27,839 bases of DNA from assembly GCA_947071285.1 (NCBI GenBank), contig CAMTFK010000038.1, positions 1 through 27,839 of the forward strand, read 5' to 3'. The position numbers and the translations under genes are program-made. Below the pieces are notes generated by a model. It was not told where the DNA came from, ran no database searches, and worked only from the letters and a program-made list of their open reading frames with translations. The first letter of the stretch is position 1. Every line of letters begins with the position of its first letter. Source of the stretch: an uncultured Bacteroides sp. (GTDB taxonomy: Bacteria > Bacteroidota > Bacteroidia > Bacteroidales > Bacteroidaceae). Shown here piece by piece: positions 10,201 through 18,058 of this stretch.

Positions 10201-10524
10201 CATCACAATTTTGAAGTTATCATCAAATTCGGCTGTAGCCGTAGTATTCTTGTAGCCTATGCTACTTACGCAGAGTTCGTCGCCTACTTTTACATTCTTC
10301 AAACTGAAGAAACCGTTATCATCAGACAGAGCTATGCGGCTCTGCTCGGTTACGTTCACAATAGCTCCCGGAATTGGGGTACCGTCAGGATCTAAGATAC
10401 GCCCTTTTAATATCTGTTCGTCCTGTGCCCGGACTGTACCGGATAGAATAATCAGGACTCCCAACAACAGGAATTTGCTGATTCCTGCCAGTTTGTTCAT
10501 TATATGATTCATATTGTTATACAT
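7279..10524 (-). CDS. SusC-family TonB-dependent outer-membrane transporter (second pair)
   Basis: Outer-membrane channel for import of glycan fragments, acting with the SusD encoded next. It has 1081 residues if started at 10524; Met5 (10512) and Met9 (10500) are alternatives, and Met9 gives the most usual signal peptide, cut near VRA-Q33. A carboxypeptidase-regulatory-like domain spans about 38-110 (KGRILDPDGTPIPGA). The plug spans about 135-250 (MYIRGIRTM, ILKDAAATAIYGMRGANGAILVTTKRG). The rest is a beta-barrel ending TFSFGINVGF, with a terminal Phe as expected. Odd point: the usual EEVVVVGYG-type TonB-box region is replaced by YLHTMPIAFTRKPKK (about 115-129). It is fourth in the operon, 18 bp after the first SusD. 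Confidence 0.95.
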   Translation of the reverse strand: MYNNMNHIMNKLAGISKFLLLGVLIILSGTVRAQDEQILKGRILDPDGTPIPGAIVNVTEQSRIALSDDNGFFSLKNVKVGDELCVSSIGYKNTTATAEFDDNFKIVMEPDIDEYLHTMPIAFTRKPKKFMTESTSAVAGEKLQKYPITVLQNAFSSTVTGMETYEWSSEPGWTETAMYIRGIRTMNSGARNPLIIVDNVERDLSFLDAFPIENITILKDAAATAIYGMRGANGAILVTTKRGETGKTKIDFTQEVGFQMLSNKMENQNAYNKALTTNRVLYLDGSNPQYSDEQIEMYRRVTAGEELEGIDRYRYFNTNWFDELYRDMAPTYKTNMQISGGSSRARYYVSFSYLRQEGMWNSKWTEYNDKFSTQHVLNRYNLRSNLDIDVNKYLNVSLDLGGRIDNISQPRTGVFSLVTFGAVEADPMAPVYTPNGELYSKNTAQNPARLLGSSGQDKNRRRNLYSTVNVTGDLSELVRGLKANVTVSFDAFDVFQSTQDNSVNSYEYDYMNMNVKDPSQFEYKQTTKYSALTNPSANERANYYNFNFNAGFSYNRSFGKHAVDARAFIRTYQNMENVRDANNHDVGKLSSNRFLSYNGQATYVYDNKYILSGNFSRMASDNYAPEDRWGNFYGASLGWVASEEAWLKNKNISLLKLRASFGHVGQSSTGSNRYPYQSTFGTSTGYSFGTSNTGVGGVAETLSGNHNNKWELSDMLNVGVDFDFWHKRLYGSFDAFKEWRSNILVTRSNTPSLLGIGVAQDAYGKAETKGMELTIGHRNRIGKVTYFLEGMLTWNTNKITEMDETEPNVEWQRKTGKRIFEYTSVAGLYENVFNGTVGGWNIYKFQQWASDPNLIATSQQDAIDHPEKYPYNTAAGSAKRQDLGTAVFKDLNGDRQIDENDMIPSGYTIIPEITPSLSFGVEYAGFDLQATLTAYLNRSVFISPAMTWSPWGHQATHEITKAWGYYTDDPNDPRNVNATYPRPTYAGFNPIDSERSTNTYMNDIWIVNGNYLSLRNIELGYSLPKRLIAKAGMTKCRIYFSGYNLFNWSHLPDNLDPEKPMSYTWWYPKTRTFSFGINVGF

Positions 10525-10542
10525 AATATATTCGATTTAAGA

Positions 10543-12318
10543 TTACCAGCCTGGATTATTTTCAATGTTCGTCTTCCAGTATTCTCCCTCAGGTATCGGA
10601 TAGAGATACATTTTATCTTCGAATACGCGTTTTTGGGCTACTTTACGTGTGATGGCTCCATTTTCAGCCACATTCACTCCGTAGATGTCACGTGATAACG
10701 CTTCAGTTGCTACATTCCAACGGCGAACATCCCATACACGGTGTTCTTCGAATGCAAATTCGATGGTGCGTTCTTTATGGATGAAGTTGCGCATCTTATC
10801 TTTGGTATTCAAGTCGGTGCGGTTTGCCACACTGCCTGAGATACCTGCGCGTTCGCGTATTTGGTCGAGCATGGAATACACTTCACTGCAAGGGCCGTTC
10901 ACTTCATTCATAGCTTCTGCATAGTTCATCATGATTTCAGCATAGCGAATGATAGTCCACAGGCGATAGGCTGTTCCGGAATGCTCAACGCTAAGAATTG
11001 ATTCGGGAATATACTTGCGTACATAGTAGCCTGTAGGAGTAGAGTTTGCATTACCTCTTGGGTTGTCACGCATTCCAAATCTTACGTCAATGCTTCCGCT
11101 ACCCCATTCAACTCCTTGATAGAGAACTGTGGCAGCCAGACGCGGATCGCGATTGCTCCACGGTTGGGCATCATTGTAACCGCTTGCCGGGTTGATGGCG
11201 GGAATCATTGAATTGCCGGTATATACCGGGGCGCCGGTAGCATCATACTCGCTAAAGGGAGAAGAACCGTCCGCCATGTCATACATATCCACCAGATTCT
11301 GTGACGGGCAAAGACCACCGTTTCCTCCTTCACCTACCGGTGTGTCATTTTTTATATTGCCCCAATTCTGCTTGTCATCATTTCGGTAGAAGATAACTTC
11401 CTTGTTGCTACCTTGATAGGCGGTTCTCAGCAGTGCATTGGTATAGTTCTCTATTCCTAAAGTGGCACCGGTAGCATCTTTAGCATTGAACAATGCAAAG
11501 TTTGCTCCATAGGTGTCAATGAATTCTTTGGCAACATTAGCAGCCTGTTGCCAAGTGATACCAGATTCGCTACTATAGCGCGGACTTGCCATGAAGAGCA
11601 TAATGCGTGACCGGAGTGCGCATGCCATAGGCTGACCGATGCGTCCTGCAGTACTTGATGCCCATGCTGTTTCATAATCCAATAAATTACCTTCACAGCT
11701 TTTGAGTTCCTCTAAAATAAAGTCTACTACATACTCTTTTGTCGTGGGACGAGTCGTATATTTACTCATCAAATCGCCGTTAGGGTCAAGCACTTCTGTC
11801 ACAATGGGGATAGGACCGTAGCGCAGAAACAGTTCCCAATAGAAGTATGCGCGCAGGAAGCGGGCTTCCGCTATATAGTTCTTTTTGTCTCTATTATATT
11901 TGTCTTCGCTGTCGGCAGGGTTTTGGGGCACTTCTTCTATGCGGGTGAGAAGCATATTGCATTTGCGGATGCCGCGATAGTAGTGTTCCCATGTATCAAC
12001 CAGTTCGGATGCACCCGAACCCCCATAGAAGTTACCGATATTGAAAGAGGTTCTTACACCATTCCCATAGGAAGTCTCAGCCAAATCGGTTGCTGCATCT
12101 AGCCAAGTAGTACTGATGCGGCCTGCACCGTGGCGCAGGAAATTGTAAGTGTCGAGGTGGAACTGTACCGTCAGATTCCAATCGCTGAACACTTGTTCGC
12201 CGGTCAACTCATTGCTGGGTTGTTTGTCAAGGAAGCCACCGAATATATCCTCGCAGGAGGTTAGGGTAGTGGAGGCAATACTAAGGGCGAATATACTGTA
12301 TAATAATGCTTTCTTCAT
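10543..12318 (-). CDS. SusD/RagB-family glycan-binding lipoprotein (first pair)
   Basis: Surface lid protein for the first SusC transporter. It has 591 residues. MKKALLYSIFALSIASTTLTSC is a lipoprotein signal with Cys22, followed by EDIFGG (acidic, surface type). SusD hallmarks are AEARFLRAYFYWEL in the N-terminal third, RYAEIMMNYAEAMNEV, the block KERTIEFAFEEHRVWDVRRW at 515-534, and YPIPEGE near the C-terminus ahead of the final NNPGW. The gene begins 7 bp after the SusC stop, so translation is probably coupled. It is clearly diverged from the second SusD, so this is not a recent duplicate and the two pairs may favour different arabinan fragments (inference). Confidence 0.94.
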   Translation of the reverse strand: MKKALLYSIFALSIASTTLTSCEDIFGGFLDKQPSNELTGEQVFSDWNLTVQFHLDTYNFLRHGAGRISTTWLDAATDLAETSYGNGVRTSFNIGNFYGGSGASELVDTWEHYYRGIRKCNMLLTRIEEVPQNPADSEDKYNRDKKNYIAEARFLRAYFYWELFLRYGPIPIVTEVLDPNGDLMSKYTTRPTTKEYVVDFILEELKSCEGNLLDYETAWASSTAGRIGQPMACALRSRIMLFMASPRYSSESGITWQQAANVAKEFIDTYGANFALFNAKDATGATLGIENYTNALLRTAYQGSNKEVIFYRNDDKQNWGNIKNDTPVGEGGNGGLCPSQNLVDMYDMADGSSPFSEYDATGAPVYTGNSMIPAINPASGYNDAQPWSNRDPRLAATVLYQGVEWGSGSIDVRFGMRDNPRGNANSTPTGYYVRKYIPESILSVEHSGTAYRLWTIIRYAEIMMNYAEAMNEVNGPCSEVYSMLDQIRERAGISGSVANRTDLNTKDKMRNFIHKERTIEFAFEEHRVWDVRRWNVATEALSRDIYGVNVAENGAITRKVAQKRVFEDKMYLYPIPEGEYWKTNIENNPGW

Positions 12319-12325
12319 GTTTCTA

Positions 12326-15300
12326 TCAGAATTTAATGTTTACACCAAAGTTTACGGTTTTCATAATAGGATAGCGGTTTGAACCGTTGCTTTCCGGATC
12401 GGTCAGGCCATTCAAGTCATCCCAGGTAATCAGATTGTTGGCATTTACATAGAGGCGGCAGTCGCTCATCCCTACTTTCTTGGCCCACAAAGTAGGCAAG
12501 GTGTAGCTCAGTTCTATATTTTTCAGTCGCATGAATGCACCGTTTTTCAGGAAGAATGAGTTTCCGCGTTGGTTATGATTGCCGTAGCTGTCATAGTGAA
12601 GACGTGGATATTTAGCATTTGCTAAGTTTTCAGCTTCACTTTTGGAAGGATTCCAACGGTCCAGATGATGTTCTTTCACCTTACCTCCATTTACAAAAGC
12701 AAACATTGCTTCAGCGTCATAATAGCGGCTTACGTGATTCACACCCTGAAACATAACGCTGAATCCCCAGTTCTTGTAGTTAGCTCCTAATGACAGCGCG
12801 TACGTGTTTTCCGGAATATCACTGTAGCCGATGAAGGTCTCGTCACGTTCATCAATCAGTCCGTCACCATTCATATCACGATACTTCAAATCTCCTACTC
12901 CTACGTTTTCACCAAGTTTGGACACCGGAAGCTTTCCACCGTCAATGTCGGCTTGTGTGATGAATCCGTCACATACCAGACCAAAGTACTGATTGATAGG
13001 ATGACCTTCACGCTTGCGATAATCTGTTTTCAAGTCTGGTTCGTCCATCATGAGGATTTCGTTTTTGGCGTGAGAGTAAGTCAGTCCCACTGTGTAGTTG
13101 AAATCCTTACCGATGTGGTTGGCATGTTTCAGTTCGATTTCGTAACCGCTGTTTTTCGTTTTTCCCAAGTTGGCAGCTGCCATGGCCACTCCAACCCATT
13201 GCGGACGAGTGAGATACTGTGTCAGAATGTCGTTACGCTTCTCGTAGAAGAGGTCAAGATTACCACTCAGCAGGCCGTTCCACAATCCAAATTCCAAACC
13301 TAGGTTATATTTATGGGCACGTTCCCATGTAACACCATAGTTAGGATATTGAGATTCATAAATACCGGATTGCCAGGTTTCTCCATATCGGTAGTCATTA
13401 CCAATCTGGCTCCATTTCTGTTCATACAGGAAGCGTTGTTTGGTGCCATTTATTTTATATATGTCATTACCTACCTGACCGTAAGAAGCACGAAGTTTCA
13501 GGTTGTTCAACCAATCTTGTGTACCTTTCATGAATTCTTCGTTGGTGATACGCCATCCCACAGATACGGAGGGGAAGAAACCGAAACGTTTACCTTTCAT
13601 AAAGTTCTCGGAACCGTTATAACCGGCATTGAACTCAAACAAATAACGGTCATCATAACCATAAGTAACACGACCCACGATACCTTGATAACGTTCTGCC
13701 AGTTCAGCTTTATTACGATAATCATTCTGCATATATAGCATCATACCGGTTACATCATGTTTACCGAACTTGCGTGCATAATTCACCTGAGCCTCCATAT
13801 AGAGTTTATAGATAGAGGTGAAAGAAGAACCATAAGCTAATTCGGTATCAGTGTTGAATTTATTGTAAGCATCAATAGAATTATAATTATCACGATTGTT
13901 TAATTCGTAGGTGGCGAAATTCTTGGTATAATTTCTGCGATGTTCGTTTTCATAGTCGAACGACAACATGCCTTTCACACTTAAACCTTCAGTGAGCCAA
14001 TCCAATTTATAATCTACAATGAAGTTTGTTTCATTAATAGTGTTTACTGAACGGTAATAACCTCCTTCTGCCAATGCAGCTACGATGTTATTCTGATACT
14101 GTGAACTACCGCCATAGAGTGAGCGGGTAGTTTCACCACTTTGTACTTCATAAGCTACAGGGAATATCCAGCCCGGAGTATGATTGATTTCATAGAATAC
14201 TTCACTGTAGTCGCCTCTTTCTGTAGTCTTGGGGCCTCTGCGTTCCTCAAAGCGTGTACCGAAGTTTACTGAGAAAGTCAAATCTTTCGTCAAGAAGAAA
14301 TCGGTATTGGCACGGAAAGCGTAACGGCGGAAGTTCAGGCTTGATTTGTTTCCATACGCATCGTTACTCAGGTTTTTATACATAGAAGTCTGATCGTAGA
14401 ATTCTCCGGAAGCATAGTATCGCATACGTTTCGTACCTCCACGAATACTTACGTTGTAACGTTGTGCAGGAGCTGTACTGTTAAGCACCTCATCATACCA
14501 ATTTACGTTGGGATAGAGCATGGCGTCTACCCCGCTCAATTGTCCGGTTACTGATTTACGATACATCTCAATATCATTATCGCTGTACCATGAGTTTATT
14601 CCATCGTTGCGCAAAGCTTCTTCAAGTAGTACAACGGACTGATATGAGTTCAGGTAAGTATCTCCACGTGTAGGGCTTTGAATCTGCCAGTTAGCAGTCA
14701 AGCTCACTTCCGGTTTCTGTTCCTTACCACGCTTAGTAGTAATCAACATTACACCATTTGCACCACGCACACCGTAAACAGCTGTTGCTGAAGCATCTTT
14801 CAATACAGAGATGGTTTCAATGTCATCGGGAGCGATTTGCGAGAAAGCACGTTCCACACCGTCTACTAAGATAAGCGGTTGCGCGTCGCCTGCAAAGGTG
14901 GCGCGGCCACGGATAAAGATCTGGGCATCATCAGCACCCGGCGCACCGGAAGTCTGTGAAGTGATTACACCGGGAATCTTACCGGCAATAGCTTGTGATA
15001 CGTTGGCGGCGGGAGTAGACAATAAGTCTTTGGATGATACCTGAGAGATAGCACCAATGACACTTTCTTTTTTCTGTGCACCATAACCTACTACCACAAC
15101 TTCTTCCAGCATTTCTGAGTCTTCTTTCAATGTTACGGCAATGGAGCTTTTCCCATTCAGGCTGATCTCTTGTGTTTGATAGCCAACAAACGAAATCTGC
15201 AGTGTGGCATTGCCGTTGCTGACAGTTAGCTTGAAGTTACCGTCCATATCGGTAATCGTACCATTGCTTGGTGTACCTTTTTCAAGTACGCTGGCACCTA

Positions 15301-15448
15301 TGACAGTCTCTCCTGTGGCATCCTTCACAACGCCTGTTACTTGCTTTGATTGAGCCTGGGCTACCTGGCCTATCAGTATCAGGGCAAGCGTCAACAACAT
15401 GCCAATACACTTGAATCTTGGTGTTGTTTGATGTTTCTTTTCTTTCAT
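12326..15448 (-). CDS. SusC-family TonB-dependent outer-membrane transporter (first pair)
   Basis: TonB-energised channel importing arabinan oligosaccharides (substrate inferred). It has 1040 residues. The signal peptide is cut near AQA-Q33. A carboxypeptidase-regulatory-like beta domain spans about 36-110 (VTGVVKDATGETVIGASV). A canonical TonB-box region, EEVVVVGYG, lies at about 115-123. The plug spans about 125-245 (FIRGRATF, VLKDASATAVYGVRGANGVMLITTKRG) and the barrel runs to the terminal NFGVNIKF. It lies 28 bp after the LamG lipoprotein stop and 7 bp before its SusD partner. It has the classical TonB box, in contrast to the other SusC here. Confidence 0.96.
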   Translation of the reverse strand: MKEKKHQTTPRFKCIGMLLTLALILIGQVAQAQSKQVTGVVKDATGETVIGASVLEKGTPSNGTITDMDGNFKLTVSNGNATLQISFVGYQTQEISLNGKSSIAVTLKEDSEMLEEVVVVGYGAQKKESVIGAISQVSSKDLLSTPAANVSQAIAGKIPGVITSQTSGAPGADDAQIFIRGRATFAGDAQPLILVDGVERAFSQIAPDDIETISVLKDASATAVYGVRGANGVMLITTKRGKEQKPEVSLTANWQIQSPTRGDTYLNSYQSVVLLEEALRNDGINSWYSDNDIEMYRKSVTGQLSGVDAMLYPNVNWYDEVLNSTAPAQRYNVSIRGGTKRMRYYASGEFYDQTSMYKNLSNDAYGNKSSLNFRRYAFRANTDFFLTKDLTFSVNFGTRFEERRGPKTTERGDYSEVFYEINHTPGWIFPVAYEVQSGETTRSLYGGSSQYQNNIVAALAEGGYYRSVNTINETNFIVDYKLDWLTEGLSVKGMLSFDYENEHRRNYTKNFATYELNNRDNYNSIDAYNKFNTDTELAYGSSFTSIYKLYMEAQVNYARKFGKHDVTGMMLYMQNDYRNKAELAERYQGIVGRVTYGYDDRYLFEFNAGYNGSENFMKGKRFGFFPSVSVGWRITNEEFMKGTQDWLNNLKLRASYGQVGNDIYKINGTKQRFLYEQKWSQIGNDYRYGETWQSGIYESQYPNYGVTWERAHKYNLGLEFGLWNGLLSGNLDLFYEKRNDILTQYLTRPQWVGVAMAAANLGKTKNSGYEIELKHANHIGKDFNYTVGLTYSHAKNEILMMDEPDLKTDYRKREGHPINQYFGLVCDGFITQADIDGGKLPVSKLGENVGVGDLKYRDMNGDGLIDERDETFIGYSDIPENTYALSLGANYKNWGFSVMFQGVNHVSRYYDAEAMFAFVNGGKVKEHHLDRWNPSKSEAENLANAKYPRLHYDSYGNHNQRGNSFFLKNGAFMRLKNIELSYTLPTLWAKKVGMSDCRLYVNANNLITWDDLNGLTDPESNGSNRYPIMKTVNFGVNIKF

Positions 15449-15476
15449 ATTGCGTTAATTTATATTAGAATAAAGG

Positions 15477-17696
15477 TTATTTCTTACGGCTAACCAGAAC
15501 TTTAATTTGTTCCTGGGTTAAAGCTACGTTGTAAATAGAAATGTGGTCGAAAGCAAAGCCCGGATCATTGTCTCCCCAGTTCCATGCTTGGTTACCTCCC
15601 AGGCAGATATATTTCAAGTCGCTTCCGTTAGAGAACAAACCTGCAATAACATTCCCGTCGCCTGAGCCCGAAACATTCCATTCATTCTTCAGCACACCGT
15701 CGAAGTAGACTTTAGCGTTGGTTTCAGTGAACACGGCAGTATACAAATGCCAATCTTTATCGGCAAGCCAATCTGTGGCATCATGATAAGCCACATTGGT
15801 ACCTGCTGTATTCTGCGCGTCTGTAAAGTCGCACCAACCACTACAGTTAACTTGCAGTATCCCCCTGTATTGGCAGGCCAACATCGGTGCACCATTATCA
15901 GTGGCTGGTCCTGAACCGTATGCCATGAACAACGGAGCCCACATGTAATCAGCAGAAGCCCCTGCATTTTCAGAATTTACCCAAACGGCTACAGTCAATT
16001 GTTTTGTATCAGCAGTATGAGAGAGGGCATCTTCGGGCAACACTAAATAATTGGAGCGTAGTGCGCCTCCTACATTCTGGAATACATTCCCCCATGCGCC
16101 GCCAGGACGTTCGATAGTTCCTGCACCGTAGATTGTGGCATTGCCTACACCTTTTTCAAAGTCGTTGAAATACGTTGGAGTCGGTAGTTTTTTATAGGCA
16201 ATGATATTATCGATTTCTGCTTTAGTCAACGCTTTATTATAAATGGCAATATCGTCGAACATGAATCCTGGGTCATTATCTCCCCAATTCCATGCTTGGT
16301 TACCTCCCAGACAGATGTATTTTAAATCACTTCCGTTGGAGAATAAGCCGCCAATTACATTTCCGTCACCGGAACCGTTAACATTCCATTCATTTTTCAG
16401 TACTCCATCAAAGTATACTTTGGCATTGGTCTCAGTCAGCGTAACTGTATAATAGTGCCAACCTTTATCGGCTAACCAGTCTGTAGCATCGTGGTAGACT
16501 CCATTGACATGGTTTGTATTTTGTGCATCTGTAAAGTCACACCAACCATTACAGTTCACTTGCAGAATACCTCTATATTGGCAGATAAACATGGGAGTGC
16601 CATTATCTGTAGCAGGACCAGAGGCATAGGCTGAAAATAGTGGAGCCCACATATAATCGGCAGAAGCGCCTGCATTGGCAGCATTCACCCATACACCGAT
16701 GCTCAATTCTTTGGTTTCCGCTGAATGAGAAAGGACATCTTCGGGCAGTATTAAATAATTGGAGCGTTGAGCGCCACCCACATTTTGGAATACGCGACCA
16801 AAGTTGCCTCCGAAATCAATGAAGCTACCCTTACCATAAATAGTTGTACCATCGTTTTCTCTTTCAAAATCGCTGAAGAAAACTTGGCCGGGATAAAGCT
16901 CGCCACCTTCGACACTACTGTCTCCGCCTTTCTTCGGCACTGCAATTTCTGTGCTTGTTATCGTATTCCGATAAACGGACAGGTCGTCGAGCAGCCACTT
17001 CTGATTCTCGGTGTCCGAACCGTATCCTATATATAGATAAGGTACGGACGCCATAAACTGAACGATTTTTGAGCAATCGAAGTCAGAGACGGTTTTCTCT
17101 ATTTTCTTTAATCCGTCTACATACACAAAGTAACCGTTATTCTTAACGGATATTGCTATATAGTGCCACTCACCGGCACTCATCAATCCGGTTTTGGCAT
17201 CTGCCGGGTTGTTGTCTTCGTAGCTGCCATCCACACCTTCATAATGTAGCCAACCGTTTGCTGTGAAAAACATGCGTTGAGTGGAGTTTGCATTTTCAAA
17301 TGAGAAAATAGCTCCCGTTACATCTTGTTCAAAAGTAGATGCGTCTTCATCTTCTTCAGGAATGGCTTGTTTCATCCAGAAAGTCAGTGAAACGCCGTCT
17401 TGTACTTTCACCTTATTTAAAGGATTAAAGATACGTGCATAACCTCCTTCAAATTGGAGTACTTGTCCGAGCGTTTCATCAGTAAATAAAGAAGGAATGT
17501 CGCCATCAGGATAGGCGAATGTTTGGATCTCTTCGGGGTTTAGTTTTTCATCATCGAATGTCAGATTGGCAACCAGCTCAAGTTTAGGTAAAACTTGATG
17601 TCCTGGAATTGGGTCCATTTGTCCCCAATCCTGACAAGACCCCATACATAGCGTAAGAATTGCCAGGCATATAGCCGGCCATTTTCTTGTCTTCAT
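15477..17696 (-). CDS. LamG-fold surface glycan-binding lipoprotein, first gene of main operon
   Basis: Probable surface arabinan-binding protein. It has 739 residues. MKTRKWPAICLAILTLCMGSC is a lipoprotein signal with Cys21. Three concanavalin A/LamG-type jelly-roll modules follow at about 40-254, 270-502 and 508-737. Modules 2 and 3 are near copies, sharing runs such as GASADYMWAPLF and SDLKYICLGGNQAWNWGDND; module 1 is divergent (GEWHYIAISVKNNGYFVYVDG). No glycosidase catalytic pattern is seen. It starts the operon, ahead of SusC; surface glycan-binding proteins are more often encoded after SusD. By position it corresponds to B. thetaiotaomicron BT0365 (from memory). Fold is confident; ligand is inferred from context. 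Confidence 0.88.
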   Translation of the reverse strand: MKTRKWPAICLAILTLCMGSCQDWGQMDPIPGHQVLPKLELVANLTFDDEKLNPEEIQTFAYPDGDIPSLFTDETLGQVLQFEGGYARIFNPLNKVKVQDGVSLTFWMKQAIPEEDEDASTFEQDVTGAIFSFENANSTQRMFFTANGWLHYEGVDGSYEDNNPADAKTGLMSAGEWHYIAISVKNNGYFVYVDGLKKIEKTVSDFDCSKIVQFMASVPYLYIGYGSDTENQKWLLDDLSVYRNTITSTEIAVPKKGGDSSVEGGELYPGQVFFSDFERENDGTTIYGKGSFIDFGGNFGRVFQNVGGAQRSNYLILPEDVLSHSAETKELSIGVWVNAANAGASADYMWAPLFSAYASGPATDNGTPMFICQYRGILQVNCNGWCDFTDAQNTNHVNGVYHDATDWLADKGWHYYTVTLTETNAKVYFDGVLKNEWNVNGSGDGNVIGGLFSNGSDLKYICLGGNQAWNWGDNDPGFMFDDIAIYNKALTKAEIDNIIAYKKLPTPTYFNDFEKGVGNATIYGAGTIERPGGAWGNVFQNVGGALRSNYLVLPEDALSHTADTKQLTVAVWVNSENAGASADYMWAPLFMAYGSGPATDNGAPMLACQYRGILQVNCSGWCDFTDAQNTAGTNVAYHDATDWLADKDWHLYTAVFTETNAKVYFDGVLKNEWNVSGSGDGNVIAGLFSNGSDLKYICLGGNQAWNWGDNDPGFAFDHISIYNVALTQEQIKVLVSRKK
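15486..16883 (-). repeat. Tandem duplication encoding LamG modules 2 and 3
   Basis: The stretches 16191-16883 (residues 272-502) and 15486-16175 (residues 508-737) encode aligned modules of about 230 residues with most positions identical. Several blocks of ten or more residues are unchanged, including the NQAWNWGDNDPGF segment. DNA is also similar but differs at many synonymous sites, so the copies are not freshly made. Confidence 0.85.
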
Positions 17697-17756
17697 AATA
17701 CAGATATTAATGGTTCAACAATTAGTATTACTACATTTATATATTAAGTAGTGATG

Positions 17757-17764
17757 CAAAAGTA
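17757..17764 (-). promoter_or_regulatory. Bacteroides -7 promoter element for the main operon
   Basis: TACTTTTG on the minus strand fits the TAnnTTTG -7 consensus of the Bacteroides primary sigma factor. No TTTG -33 element lies at standard spacing; that position is occupied by the CACC part of the proximal operator repeat, as expected for an activator-dependent promoter. Transcription should start near 17750, giving a leader of about 50 nt before the LamG gene. Confidence 0.7.
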
Positions 17765-17783
17765 CACTCATACATGCTTTTAG

Positions 17784-17815
17784 AGGTGGACAAACGAATA
17801 TTAGAGGTGGACAAA
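17784..17815 (-). promoter_or_regulatory. Putative HTCS operator, direct repeat pair, main operon
   Basis: On the minus strand TTTGTCCACCT occurs at 17815-17805 and again at 17794-17784, offset by 21 bp (two helical turns). Each copy is extended to TTTGTCCACCTCTAA. The proximal copy ends 20 bp before the -7 element. The same motif, offset and distance occur at 22406-22464 on the other side of the regulator gene. AraC-type regulators typically bind such direct repeats. Confidence 0.7.
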
Positions 17816-17898
17816 TGAGTATATAAGTGTAGAAATTACAATTATTATAGTGATTGACTTATATGAGTTCTTTTAAGATGCTTGTACAGCTTCGTCAG

Positions 17899-18040
17899 CT
17901 TACTACCTTTGTTTTTTATGATGCCTACCAAGATTGTACGAGTTGTACAACTCGTGCAGCTCCAGTCGTACAACTCAGGCTGCGCCAGTTGTACAACTCG
18001 TACAATCTTGGTGAGGACCTAAAAAAAGAAGAGTAGTAAG
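17899..18040. repeat. 142-bp inverted repeat (long hairpin) between HTCS and main operon
   Basis: The core arms 17927-17952 and 17987-18012 are perfect 26-bp complements (ACCAAGATTG... against ...CAATCTTGGT). Inner bases continue pairing (GTGCAGC with GCTGCGC, one wobble, after one mismatch). The outer arms 17899-17926 and 18013-18040 match gap-free at about 19 of 28 positions, ending in CTTACTAC/GTAGTAAG. The motif GTACAACTC occurs three times within it. T and A tracts lie inside the stem, not after it, so it is not a plain terminator. No gene is evident; the rest of 17697-18058 holds only the promoter elements. Confidence 0.85.
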
Positions 18041-18058
18041 GTTACAGTAACGCAGTCC

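Noticed and set aside
13313..13738. 141-codon plus-strand open frame inside the first susC
   Set aside because: It is antisense to a strongly supported TonB-dependent transporter, with no signal, motif or leader.
15486..16883. Duplicated LamG modules as an assembly error
   Set aside because: The two copies differ at many codons, so they are genuine diverged repeats rather than a duplicated read segment.
17927..18012. Possible CRISPR-like or tandem repeat array (three GTACAACTC copies)
   Set aside because: The copies are 9 bp, unevenly spaced and part of one palindrome; no regular spacers and no cas genes are present.
17854..18036. 60-codon open frame on the plus strand between the regulator and the LamG gene
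   Set aside because: It is largely a read-through of the inverted repeat, giving a repetitive Cys/Thr/Gln-rich peptide with no leader or start context; it is not coding-like.
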